From Microbacterium sp. VKM Ac-2923 (GTDB lineage: Bacteria; Actinomycetota; Actinomycetes; Actinomycetales; Microbacteriaceae), in assembly GCF_022815605.1 (NCBI RefSeq), contig NZ_JALGRP010000010.1, positions 62,001 through 126,000 of the forward strand: DNA of 64,000 nucleotides, read 5' to 3'. The number at the start of each line of letters is the position of its first letter. Positions within the stretch are counted from its first letter, which is position 1. The translations under genes were made by a program, and so were the position numbers. Of this stretch, positions 19,058-27,312 are shown piece by piece. The notes under the pieces are model-generated. The model made no database searches. It worked only from the letters and a program-made list of their open reading frames with translations, and was not told where the DNA came from.

Positions 19058-19199
19058 CGGCCAGCATCGCCGCGATGAGAGCGGCCTGGACCCCGACGGT
19101 CACTACCGCCCCCTCCGCTGCAATGTGCGCGAGGGCCTGAGCCCGTAGGGTCTCCGGAGGTCCTCGCCGTCACCGGCACGCGTGACCGGGCGGCCTGCC

Positions 19200-19205
19200 T
19201 ATAGT
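19200..19205 (+). promoter_or_regulatory. -10 box (TATAGT) for a leaderless transcript
   Basis: TATAGT followed by 6 nt and GTG 19212; fits the window-wide leaderless pattern and decides the start of the downstream gene. Confidence 0.55.
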
Positions 19206-19211
19206 CGAAGG

Positions 19212-21449
19212 GTGCTGTCCGCTCTTCGTTCGCGCGTGCGCGCCGCGCGCGACCTGCCGTTCCTCAGGCCCCTCGTCGCTCGAGCCGACCGCGTCTGGTG
19301 GGCCCGCGTGATCCAGCGGGCGGGCATCGTCGACCTGAATTACGTGCGCGCTCAGGTGGGCCGCCCGCTGAGCGAGGCTGCGGCTGTCCGCCTCTACGTC
19401 TCCGGCGGATACCGACGCGGTCTGCGCCTGTCGCCCCTCTTCGTCGACACCGCGGTGGGCGATCATCTCCCCGAGGCCTGGCGGGTTCCCGCGCTCTATG
19501 CCTTTTTGGTCGCCGATCCGCGGGGGTTGCAGGTGAGTCCCCTGTGGGACGCCGTGGCGTACGGCGCGGCACACCCCGACGCGTGGGATGCCCCTGGTGG
19601 ACCCCTCGGCCACGCATGGCGGCGCCGCGAAACACACTCCCTTCCCCTCGGACCGGGAGCCACGCCTTCCGACACACCGTGGCCGGTGCTGTCGCGGGTC
19701 ATCGTCGGAGCGACCGAGCTCGCCCGTCGAGGCGGGGAAGTGGCTGCGACTCGTGGGGCGACGCCGCTCGCGTACGAGATGATCGTCGCACTCGGACCGG
19801 AGGAGTGGGACTTCGACGAGTCCCTCGCGGAAGCCGTCTCCTTCGCCGCCACGCCCCACCAGGGCGCCGCCATCGCGGTGATGGACGACCGGGCCGAGGA
19901 TTGGATGTTGGCGTCATTGCTGGCTGCGGGCTCCCCTCGCGTGCGCATCAGTCGGCGTCGTCACGACGACGCCAGCCAGGCCTTGGACGAACTCGTCCGC
20001 TCCTCCCTGGCGGACATCGTCGTCGTCCGCGGACCGAACGAGACGCTCACCGCTCGGGATGCCGAGCGTCTCGCTGCCCTGGTGCGGGCGTCGCCAGCCC
20101 AGACGCACATCGGCCCGGTGTGGCGGGACGGAGACGGCACTCTCGCCGCGGTCGGCTCGACCGGCGAGGGTCGTTTTCTCGCCGGTCACCCGGTCGAGGA
20201 TCTCGCGCCCTTCGGCGATGCCCTGACTCTCGAGGTGCCGGCCCTCGCCGGCTCGACGTTCGCAACCCGCCGATCGGACATCGACGCGCTGCTGCGGGGA
20301 GCCGATCCCGCCTCCGCATTGACGGGCACCGCCGTCGTCGCACTCGGCGTCGAGTCTCGAACGCGCTCGGCGGCTGGTCCGCCGTCTCCCGCCCCCCTCG
20401 AAGGCAACGCCGACGAACTGGTTCGGCGCGCGGGATGGGAGCGGGTCTCGCAGGGGCCGCAGCCTCGCATCCGTAGACCGGCGCGATCATCTACCCTCGC
20501 CGACGGCACGACGGTTCCGGTGCTGCGGTGGGCACTACGCACCGCAGCACCGGTGGGCCCCCGCGCCGAGGGGTGGGGCGACACCCATTTCGCTCGCGCT
20601 CTTGCGGCTGCACTCCGCCGGCTCGGCCAGGAGGTCGTGATCGACTCATACGCGGCACGGAACCGCGCGACACGTCATCTCGACGACGTGACCGTGGCCC
20701 TCCGCGGACCGGAGCCTCTCGAAGCCTCCCCATACGGCGTCTCGCTTCTGTGGATCATCAGCCATCCCGACCAGATCACTGCCACCGATACGCGGGGCTT
20801 CGACCGGGTTTTCGCCGCGTCTGCTCCCTGGGCACGGGCTACCGGCAACGAGCTCGGTGTGCGAATCGACCCTCTCCTCCAGTGCACGGATGCGACTCGG
20901 TTCCGTCCCGCTGGTCGCGACCGGGGCCGCGACATCCTTTTCGTCGGCACGGCGCGGGGGATCCTCCGTCCCTCTGTAGTCGAGCCCATCCGCGCGGGTA
21001 TTCCGGTCGACGTGATAGGACCGGACTGGCGCGGCTGGATCCCGGCGTCTCGCATCCGCGCGACGGGGATTGCCAATGACGAGCTTCCGGCGCTGTACGA
21101 GGCTGCGGGAGTGGTGCTGAATGACCACTGGCCCGCAATGCAGGAACGCGGCTTCATCGGCAACCGCCTGTTCGATGTGGTGGCGGCCGGCGGTCGCGCG
21201 ATCAGCGACCACGTCGAGGGGATCGACGGCCTCTTCGGCGGAGCCGTGCGCACGTGGGACACGGTTTCCGAGCTCATCGGCATGCTGTCCGGCGAGCTGG
21301 ACGACGCATTCCCCTCCACGGGAGACCTGGATGCCATCTCGGCGCACATCCGCGCCGAGCATTCCTTCGATGCTCGCGCCCGCACCCTCCTCGACGCCGC
21401 TCTGAGGGCTCGTCGGACGCGCCGCGGGACGTCTCATGCGACACGATGA
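19212..21449 (+). CDS. Large two-part protein with C-terminal CgeB-like glycosyltransferase domain
   Basis: 745 residues, no membrane helices. The first 140 residues are an Arg/Leu-rich region (YVSGGYRRGLRLSPLFVDT, GLQVSPLWDAVAYG). Residues from about 160 to 400 look like a worn GT2-type fold (DIVVVRGPNETLTARDAERL) without a clear metal site. The last 300 residues resemble the CgeB/Glyco_trans_1_2 GT-B domain: RDILFVGTARG, VLNDHWPAMQERGFIGNRLF and AISDHVEGIDGLFGG. Start GTG 19212 is set by the TATAGT box 6 nt upstream rather than the GTG at 19182, which lies before that box. Acceptor and donor unknown. Confidence 0.75.
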   Translation: MLSALRSRVRAARDLPFLRPLVARADRVWWARVIQRAGIVDLNYVRAQVGRPLSEAAAVRLYVSGGYRRGLRLSPLFVDTAVGDHLPEAWRVPALYAFLVADPRGLQVSPLWDAVAYGAAHPDAWDAPGGPLGHAWRRRETHSLPLGPGATPSDTPWPVLSRVIVGATELARRGGEVAATRGATPLAYEMIVALGPEEWDFDESLAEAVSFAATPHQGAAIAVMDDRAEDWMLASLLAAGSPRVRISRRRHDDASQALDELVRSSLADIVVVRGPNETLTARDAERLAALVRASPAQTHIGPVWRDGDGTLAAVGSTGEGRFLAGHPVEDLAPFGDALTLEVPALAGSTFATRRSDIDALLRGADPASALTGTAVVALGVESRTRSAAGPPSPAPLEGNADELVRRAGWERVSQGPQPRIRRPARSSTLADGTTVPVLRWALRTAAPVGPRAEGWGDTHFARALAAALRRLGQEVVIDSYAARNRATRHLDDVTVALRGPEPLEASPYGVSLLWIISHPDQITATDTRGFDRVFAASAPWARATGNELGVRIDPLLQCTDATRFRPAGRDRGRDILFVGTARGILRPSVVEPIRAGIPVDVIGPDWRGWIPASRIRATGIANDELPALYEAAGVVLNDHWPAMQERGFIGNRLFDVVAAGGRAISDHVEGIDGLFGGAVRTWDTVSELIGMLSGELDDAFPSTGDLDAISAHIRAEHSFDARARTLLDAALRARRTRRGTSHATR

Positions 21450-21468
21450 GGCTGGCAGAATAGAATCC

Positions 21469-21909
21469 ATGCCCTCGGAGACCCCCTCATCGCGCGGCGG
21501 TGTCTTCTCCGGTATCTGGTCGTCGAGCCTCGTCCGATACCTCGTCATGGGCGGACTGTCGTTCGCCTTCGACTTCGGACTCCTCTTCGTGCTGTACGAC
21601 GTTGCAGGCGTACCGCTCGCTATCGCGACACCGACGGCTTTCCTGGCGAGCTTCGTCGTGACGTACACGCTGCAGCGGCTGTTCGCTTTCCGCGCGAGCG
21701 ACGCCGTCGCTCCGAGCGTTGTCCGCTACGCCCTGCTCGTCCTCCTCAACACCGCGCTCACCACGGGGATCGTCGCCCTCGCCGACTCGGTGGGGTGGTC
21801 TTGGGCGGTGGGCAAAGTCGTCGCGGTCGCGGTGACGACCGTGGGCAACTACTTCGCATATCGCTATTGGGTGTTCGCCCGTCCGAAAGGTTCTCCGACG
21901 CATGTATAA
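21469..21909 (+). CDS. GtrA-family membrane protein
   Basis: 146 residues with four hydrophobic helices and the GtrA signatures LVRYLVMGGLSFAFDFG and VGNYFAYRYWVF. GtrA proteins are thought to move polyprenyl-phosphate-linked monosaccharides across the membrane. The downstream GT2 (8-nt overlap) would make such a lipid-sugar, so the pair forms a loading and flipping unit. The start at 21469 is tentative: TAGAAT at 21461-21466 is too close to allow a leader, and an in-frame ATG at 21436 overlaps the end of the preceding gene. Confidence 0.85.
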   Translation: MPSETPSSRGGVFSGIWSSSLVRYLVMGGLSFAFDFGLLFVLYDVAGVPLAIATPTAFLASFVVTYTLQRLFAFRASDAVAPSVVRYALLVLLNTALTTGIVALADSVGWSWAVGKVVAVAVTTVGNYFAYRYWVFARPKGSPTHV

Positions 21910-22864
21910 AGGCGCCATCGTCGCCGCGGTCGTTCCCGCGTACAAAGAAGAGAAAATGATCGCCCGCGTCATCGAGACCATGCCGGCGTTCGTCGATCAT
22001 ATTGTGATCGTGGATGACTGCAGCCCCGACGACACCAGTGGTGCCGTGACTCGCGCAGACGACGGCCGAGTCACGCTCATTCGTCACGAGGTGAATCAGG
22101 GCGTCGGGGGTGCCATCATCACCGGTCATCGCACCGCGCTCGAGCTGGGCAGCGACGTCAACGTCATCATGGCCGGAGACGCTCAGATGGACCCGGAGTA
22201 TCTTCCCGCCCTCCTCGACAGAGTCGTCGAGGATGGGTACGGCTTCGCCAAGGCCAATCGCTTCTATTCCCCCGAGTCGTTCACGGGAATGCCGGGCTAC
22301 CGCGTGTTCGGCAATATCGCCCTGTCTTTCATCACGAAGCTTTCGTCGGGGTACTGGAATCTGTTCGACCCGCAGAACGGCTACACAGCCATCCGATCCG
22401 ACGCGTTGCGCCGAGTGCCCCTTGATCGGGTAGCCAAGCGGTACAGCTTCGAGAACGACCTGCTCATCCACCTCAACATCCTTCAGGTGTCCGCCGTCGA
22501 CGTGCCCATCCCGGCGGTGTACGGCGACGAGGTCTCCAGCATCCGGCTCGGCAAGGTGATCCCCGAGCTCCTCCACCGTCTGACGGTCGGCTTCTGGCAC
22601 CGCATCTGGTACCGCTACGTATTGTGGTCGTTCTCGCCCATCGCCCTGTTGTTGTTCCTCGGGCTGCTCTTCCTCGGTTTCGGACTGGTCGTCACGATTT
22701 GGCTGTTCTTCCAGATCCTCGGATCCGCCATCGCGACGGCGGCGACGGTGATGTTGGCGGCACTTCCACTCATGTTGGGGACGCAACTGCTCATCAGCGC
22801 TTTGCAACTCGATATCCAGGCGACGCCTTCCACGCCGGAGCATGCGCCCTTCATCGCACGCTGA
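21902..22864 (+). CDS. GT2 polyprenyl-phosphate glycosyltransferase
   Basis: 320 residues. DPM1/GtrB-like GT2 domain: AAVVPAYKEEKMIARVIE, IVDDCSPDDTS, the metal site MAGDAQMDPEY (Asp93 and Asp97), and the acceptor segment LFDPQNGYTAIRSDALRRV. Two hydrophobic segments follow near residues 240-300. It should transfer a hexose or aminosugar to polyprenyl phosphate at the inner face, with GtrA upstream moving it across and a GT-C-like protein (DUF2142-like at 25704 or DUF6541-like at 11493) using it outside; the pairing is inference. A strong hairpin terminator follows the stop. Confidence 0.88.
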   Translation: MYKGAIVAAVVPAYKEEKMIARVIETMPAFVDHIVIVDDCSPDDTSGAVTRADDGRVTLIRHEVNQGVGGAIITGHRTALELGSDVNVIMAGDAQMDPEYLPALLDRVVEDGYGFAKANRFYSPESFTGMPGYRVFGNIALSFITKLSSGYWNLFDPQNGYTAIRSDALRRVPLDRVAKRYSFENDLLIHLNILQVSAVDVPIPAVYGDEVSSIRLGKVIPELLHRLTVGFWHRIWYRYVLWSFSPIALLLFLGLLFLGFGLVVTIWLFFQILGSAIATAATVMLAALPLMLGTQLLISALQLDIQATPSTPEHAPFIAR

Positions 22865-22877
22865 CGATCAGACAAAC

Positions 22878-22920
22878 GAAAAGGCCTCCGGGACGCGTGT
22901 GCGCCCCGGAGGCCTTTCGT
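22878..22920. terminator. Bidirectional hairpin terminator
   Basis: A perfect 13-bp stem (AAAGGCCTCCGGG / CCCGGAGGCCTTT) with a 12-nt loop, between two convergent genes. Confidence 0.8.
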
Positions 22921-22929
22921 TGGATAAGG

Positions 22930-23943
22930 TCAGCCGGCGAATGCCGTCTCCGTCGTACGTACGAGGCGCCCCTCATCGTGGGCGGACTGCAGCGAAGCTT
23001 CGACGACACGCAGCACGTGGACGGCCTCCCGCATCGTCGAAAGCGTCGTCGTCGCACCGTTCACGGCATCACGGAACGCCTCCAACTCCGCCCGCAACGG
23101 CTCGCGCTTGGGAAAAGCGAACCGCGTGACGTCGCCCTCGGAGACTCCACGGAAGGTGGAAACCGACTCCCACTCCAGCGCCGCGGTGCCATTTCGGTGC
23201 AGAGTGAGGTCCGCCGTCGCGGTGTCGGCGATGAAAGTACCCCGCTCACCCGTGACGACGGTGACGCGCTCCTTCATCGGACTCAGCCAGTTGATGAGGT
23301 GGTTGACCACAGCACCGTCGGTCAGGCGACCGGAGATCGCAATCATGTCTTCGAACGAGCGGCCGCTCTGAAAAGCCGTCTGCGCCGACACCGCGGCATA
23401 CCGCGACTGTGCCACCCATGCGGTGAGGTCGATGTCGTGGGTGGCGAGATCCTTGGCCACGCCGACGTCACCGATACGCGCCGGGAACGTGCTCTGGCGG
23501 CGGGTGGCGATCTGATACACGTCACCAATCTCGCCCTCGGCAAGTCGAGCGCGCAGCTGCTGGAGAGCGGGGTTGAAGCGTTCGACGTGACCGACCGCAC
23601 CAACGAGTCCGCGGGATTCGAAGAGATCGGCGAGCGCCTGTCCCTCCTCGGAACTGTCGGCGATGGGCTTCTCGACGAGCACGTTCACGTCCGCTTCGGC
23701 GAGCGCTCCGGCCGCCGCGGCGTGGAAACGCGTCGGGACGGCAACCACCGCGATGTCGAGGCCGGCGGCTGCGAGCGCATCGACATCGGGCAGCACCGTG
23801 AGACCGCCCGCAACACCGTGCGGGTCGCCTGCCGGGTCTGCCACGGCGACCAGCTCGACGCCGTCGATCTCGCGCAGCAGACGGGCGTGGTGACGCCCCA
23901 TCATCCCCAGTCCGAGCAGACCGGCGCGCAACACGGCGGTCAT
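22930..23943 (-). CDS. Gfo/Idh/MocA oxidoreductase, probable UDP-N-acetyl-sugar 3-dehydrogenase
   Basis: 337 residues. N-terminal Rossmann domain (AGLLGLGMMGRHHARLL), the EKPIA motif, GHVERFNPA, and the catalytic-domain signature KDLATHDIDLTAW. These match the GnnA/WlbA type, which oxidises C-3 of UDP-GlcNAc or UDP-GlcNAcA using NAD. It overlaps the upstream aminotransferase by 4 nt, and an N-acetyltransferase heads the operon, so the three should make a nucleotide 3-acetamido-3-deoxy sugar. Whether the substrate is UDP-GlcNAc (GnnA-like) or its uronic acid (WlbA-like) cannot be decided; no UDP-GlcNAc 6-dehydrogenase is in the window. Confidence 0.85.
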   Translation of the reverse strand: MTAVLRAGLLGLGMMGRHHARLLREIDGVELVAVADPAGDPHGVAGGLTVLPDVDALAAAGLDIAVVAVPTRFHAAAAGALAEADVNVLVEKPIADSSEEGQALADLFESRGLVGAVGHVERFNPALQQLRARLAEGEIGDVYQIATRRQSTFPARIGDVGVAKDLATHDIDLTAWVAQSRYAAVSAQTAFQSGRSFEDMIAISGRLTDGAVVNHLINWLSPMKERVTVVTGERGTFIADTATADLTLHRNGTAALEWESVSTFRGVSEGDVTRFAFPKREPLRAELEAFRDAVNGATTTLSTMREAVHVLRVVEASLQSAHDEGRLVRTTETAFAG

Positions 23944-25037
23944 GCGCCCGCTCCCGTCACGGCCGTCACGGCTTCGACGATGCGTTCCAGATCATCGTCG
24001 CTCAGCGACGGGTGCACGGGGAGCGAGACGACTTCGCTCGCCGCGCGCTCGGTCTGGGGCAAGTCGAGTCCGGGCGCGTAGCCCGCGAGCGACGGCAATC
24101 GGTGATTCGGGATCGGGTAGTACACGCCGCTCCCCACCTGATGCTCCTCGCGCAGGGCCCTCACGAATCCGTCGCGACCTTCCGGGACACGGACGGTGTA
24201 CTGGTGGTAGACGTGGTGAGCGCCGTCTGCCACGACTGGCGTGATCACTCCCGATAGGTGGGCGTCGAGAAAAGCCGCGTTGTCGCGGCGCTTCTGGGTC
24301 CACGCATCGACCTTCGTCAGCTGAACGCGTCCGATGGCTGCGTGTAGATCCGTCATCCGTGCGTTGAAGCCCACGATCTCGTTCTCGTACTGCCGCTCCA
24401 TGCCCTGATTGCGCAGGAGCCGCAGCATGCGCGCGATCTCGGGGTTGCCCGCAGTCACCATGCCGCCCTCCCCGCTGGTCATGTTCTTCGTCGGGTACAG
24501 CGAGAACATGGTGAAGGATCCAAAGGAGCCGACCGGTCGTCCCTGCAATTTCGCTCCGTGCGCCTGTGCCGCGTCCTCGAACAACATGAGGCCGTGCCGC
24601 TCGGCGAGAGCACCCAACCTCACCATGTCGGCCGGGTGCCCATACAGGTGAACGGGCATGATCGCGCGCGTCCGCGGGGTGATTGCCGCCTCGACGCTCG
24701 CGACGTCGAGGGTGAAGCTGACAGGGTCGATGTCGGCGAACACCGGGGTCGCCCCCGTGAGTGCGACGGAGTTGCCGGTGGCGGCGAACGTGAACGATGG
24801 CACGATGACCTCGTCGCCCGGACCGACGCCGCACGCCAGCAACCCCAGGTGAAGTCCCGATGTGCCCGAGTTCACGGCGACGGTCTCGCGCCCACCGACG
24901 AAGTGGGCGGCGAACTCGCGTTCGAAAGCCGCCACCTCCGGGCCCTGGGCGATCATGCCGCTTCGCAGCACGCGGTCGACGGCGGCACGCTCGTCGTCGC
25001 CGATGAGGGGCTTAGCCGCGGGAATGAGATCAGGCAC
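23940..25037 (-). CDS. DegT/DnrJ/EryC1/StrS-family sugar aminotransferase
   Basis: 365 residues, PLP-dependent. VNSGTSGLHLGLLACGVGPG forms the phosphate-binding loop, DIDPVSFTLD and FEDAAQAHGAKLQG contain the PLP-ring Asp, and SLYPTKNMTSGEGG carries the Schiff-base lysine. It would aminate the 3-keto sugar made by the adjacent dehydrogenase (GnnB/WlbC-type role). GTG 25037 is chosen for the AAGGAGG ribosome site; the frame is open further upstream, but that stretch lies inside the acetyltransferase gene. Overlaps the acetyltransferase by 8 nt and the dehydrogenase by 4 nt. Confidence 0.88.
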   Translation of the reverse strand: MPDLIPAAKPLIGDDERAAVDRVLRSGMIAQGPEVAAFEREFAAHFVGGRETVAVNSGTSGLHLGLLACGVGPGDEVIVPSFTFAATGNSVALTGATPVFADIDPVSFTLDVASVEAAITPRTRAIMPVHLYGHPADMVRLGALAERHGLMLFEDAAQAHGAKLQGRPVGSFGSFTMFSLYPTKNMTSGEGGMVTAGNPEIARMLRLLRNQGMERQYENEIVGFNARMTDLHAAIGRVQLTKVDAWTQKRRDNAAFLDAHLSGVITPVVADGAHHVYHQYTVRVPEGRDGFVRALREEHQVGSGVYYPIPNHRLPSLAGYAPGLDLPQTERAASEVVSLPVHPSLSDDDLERIVEAVTAVTGAGA

Positions 25038-25653
25038 GGGTTTCCTCCTTGAGTGCGCCGTCAGACTCGATGAATCGGGCGCCGGTGCGCGGACACACCC
25101 ACGATTCACCCTTTTTCTCGAGCGGAAGGCCCGCGGGCCCGACCCACCCGATGCGTCGTGCCGGCACTCCGGCGACGAGCGCAAAGTCGGGAACGTCTTT
25201 GGTGACGACGGCGCCCGCGGCAACGGTCGCCCAACGGCCGACCACCACGGGCGCGACACAGGTCGCTCGAGCCCCGATGGACGCCCCCTCCCGCACAGTC
25301 ACCCCCACCGGGGTCCAGTCCGAGGCTGATTTCGGGCTACCGTCCGGGTTGACTGCACGCGGGTAGGTGTCATTGGTGAACACGACGGCGGGGCCGACGA
25401 AGACTCCGCTCTCCAGACGAGCGGGCTCGTAGACCAAGGCATAGTTCTGAATCTTGCAGCCGTCGCCCACGACAACGCCCGAGCCGATGTAAGCACCACG
25501 GCCGATGACGCAGTTCTCACCGATGACCGCGCCCTCACGAACTTGCGCGAGATGCCAGACGGAGGAGCCCGCACCGATTGTCGAGCCCGAGACGTCGGCT
25601 GACGGATCGATGCGTGCGGAAGCCGCCGAGGCGGGCTCAGAAATCGCAGACAT
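25030..25653 (-). CDS. Left-handed beta-helix N-acetyltransferase (WlbB/WbpD type)
   Basis: 207 residues made of hexapeptide repeats (IGENCVIGRGAYIGSGVVVG and onward) followed by AGAVVTKDVPDFALVAGVPA and a tail with RIGWVGPAGLPL and CPRTGARF, the endings seen in WbpD/WlbB, which N-acetylate UDP-3-amino sugars with acetyl-CoA. First gene of the three-gene amino-sugar operon. The start at ATG 25653 is fixed by a TAGACT -10 box ending 8 nt upstream; the longer reading frame to 25743 would cross the divergent promoter pair. Confidence 0.88.
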   Translation of the reverse strand: MSAISEPASAASARIDPSADVSGSTIGAGSSVWHLAQVREGAVIGENCVIGRGAYIGSGVVVGDGCKIQNYALVYEPARLESGVFVGPAVVFTNDTYPRAVNPDGSPKSASDWTPVGVTVREGASIGARATCVAPVVVGRWATVAAGAVVTKDVPDFALVAGVPARRIGWVGPAGLPLEKKGESWVCPRTGARFIESDGALKEETRA

Positions 25654-25661
25654 AGGTATTG

Positions 25662-25667
25662 AGTCTA
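25662..25667 (-). promoter_or_regulatory. -10 box (TAGACT) of the amino-sugar operon
   Basis: Ends 8 nt before ATG 25653. Divergent from TAGGAT at 25692, so two promoters lie back to back in a 50-bp spacer. Confidence 0.5.
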
Positions 25668-25691
25668 CCGGGCAGGTCTGTGCGACCCCCG

Positions 25692-25697
25692 TAGGAT
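25692..25697 (+). promoter_or_regulatory. -10 box (TAGGAT), leaderless
   Basis: TAGGAT, 6 nt, then GTG 25704 of the DUF2142-like gene. Confidence 0.5.
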
Positions 25698-25703
25698 CGA
25701 CGC

Positions 25704-27269
25704 GTGCTCCGCCGTTCTTCGACCGTCTTTCGCGCGGTTTCACCTTGGCTCATCCCGTTGTTGATGCTGGTGGCGCTGTGGTCATGGTCTCTCGCCTCAC
25801 CCGTCGGATCGAGTCCCGACGACGATTTCCATCTCCCCTCGATCTGGTGCGGACTCGGCGATCGAGCGGACCTCTGCGAGGACTCCGGCAATCCGTCGAC
25901 GAAGCTGGTCCCGACTCCTCTCGCGACGACGAATTGCTACGCCTTTCTGGCGAACGACAGTGGCGAGTGCTGGAATCCTGACACCCCGGGCCTGTTCGAG
26001 GCCGACCGCGTCAACACGGGCCCTTTGTATCCGCCCGTCTTCTACGGAGCTATGGGCGTCTTCGCCAGTCCCGACGTCGAGGCATCTGTCGTCGCCATGC
26101 GGTTTGCGAACTCGCTCATCGCGGTCGGATTGATCACCGTCGCCTTCTGGGCGTTGCCTCGGCGTCTGCGCCCTGCGCTCATCCTCTCGGTCATCGCCTC
26201 AGCCATTCCCCTGGGGATATTCGTGTACGCGTCGACGAATCCGTCGTCGTGGGCTCTCCTGGCCGCAGCCACGGTGTGGATCGGCGTATTCGGAGCGACG
26301 CAGACAACGGGTCGCAGGCGCCTGCTGCTGGCCTTGCTCGCCGTGATCGGAACGGTCATGGGTGCAGGCGCGCGCGCCGACGCGGGGGCGTTCGCCATCT
26401 TCGGCGCGGGTGTCGGTCTTCTCCTCGGCGTCCGCAGCCTCAAGCGGTCGCTGGTGCCGCTCCTCACGTTCCTCGTCGTCGGCGCCATCGGTGTCGGTTT
26501 CTACCTGAGCGCCGGCCAGAGCGGTTCGCTCGTATCGGGCCTCCCGAGCGACAACCCTCCGCTCACGAGGTCTCAGCTCATCGACAACGCGATGAACGTC
26601 CCGAACCTGTGGACGGGCGCGCTGGGTGGGTGGGGACTGGGATGGCTGGACACTCCCATGCCTTCGGTGGTCTCGGTCTGCGCGACGGTCGTCGCGAGCG
26701 CTGTGCTTTTCATCGGCATCCGACGGCCGAACTGGCGTGAAGCGAGCGCACTGCTGGTGACACTCGCCGCGCTCTGGGCGGTGCCGTTCATTCTTCTCGC
26801 GCAATCGCGTGCCGTCGTCGGCACGCAGGTGCAGCCGCGGTACATTCTGCCGCTGATCGTGATCCTCCTCGGTGTGGCGTCCGTCGGCGCCGCGACCGAG
26901 CGCCAGTGGACACGATTCCGCCGGCTGTCCGCCGCGGTCGCTCTCGCCGTCGCCTTCGCCTTCGCGATCTACACGAACGTACGGCGATACACAACTGGTC
27001 TGGACGGCACAGCTCTGGATCCTGGCACTTTCGCGGAGTGGTGGTGGCCCGTGGGGCCGACCCCCATGGTCGTCATCACGATCGGCACCGTGGCTTTTTC
27101 GCTTGCGCTAGCCGCTCTCGCCCTGCTGCCTCTCGCCCACGCCTCCGACGCCGCGGCCTCGCGGACCGAGTGGTCGGACCCAACCGGGCTCGAACGCCAC
27201 GACCACGAACCCACCGCGGCGGTGGGCAGCCGACGACGTCGGAGCGACGGCCCGCCGGCCGAGAGCTGA
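25704..27269 (+). CDS. DUF2142-like polytopic membrane protein, possible GT-C glycosyltransferase
   Basis: 521 residues. One hydrophobic helix near residue 15, then an extracytoplasmic segment SSPDDDFHLPSIWCGLG, then about ten further helices. An acidic first outer loop (here DDD) is typical of GT-C glycosyltransferases and of DUF2142 proteins. The C-terminus is a charged cytoplasmic tail. Monocistronic, GTG start 6 nt after a -10 box. It may transfer a polyprenyl-phosphate-linked sugar onto a wall glycan, which would pair with the GtrA/GT2 genes at 21.5-22.9 kb; this is inference. Confidence 0.75.
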   Translation: MLRRSSTVFRAVSPWLIPLLMLVALWSWSLASPVGSSPDDDFHLPSIWCGLGDRADLCEDSGNPSTKLVPTPLATTNCYAFLANDSGECWNPDTPGLFEADRVNTGPLYPPVFYGAMGVFASPDVEASVVAMRFANSLIAVGLITVAFWALPRRLRPALILSVIASAIPLGIFVYASTNPSSWALLAAATVWIGVFGATQTTGRRRLLLALLAVIGTVMGAGARADAGAFAIFGAGVGLLLGVRSLKRSLVPLLTFLVVGAIGVGFYLSAGQSGSLVSGLPSDNPPLTRSQLIDNAMNVPNLWTGALGGWGLGWLDTPMPSVVSVCATVVASAVLFIGIRRPNWREASALLVTLAALWAVPFILLAQSRAVVGTQVQPRYILPLIVILLGVASVGAATERQWTRFRRLSAAVALAVAFAFAIYTNVRRYTTGLDGTALDPGTFAEWWWPVGPTPMVVITIGTVAFSLALAALALLPLAHASDAAASRTEWSDPTGLERHDHEPTAAVGSRRRRSDGPPAES

Positions 27270-27312
27270 TGCACGGGCGCGCTCCGCGGCTACGTCCCTC
27301 GAGCGAATCGCC

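Noticed and set aside
22871..22920. Attenuator or riboswitch at the GC-rich hairpin
   Set aside because: It lies after stop codons of two convergent genes, so it can only be a terminator.
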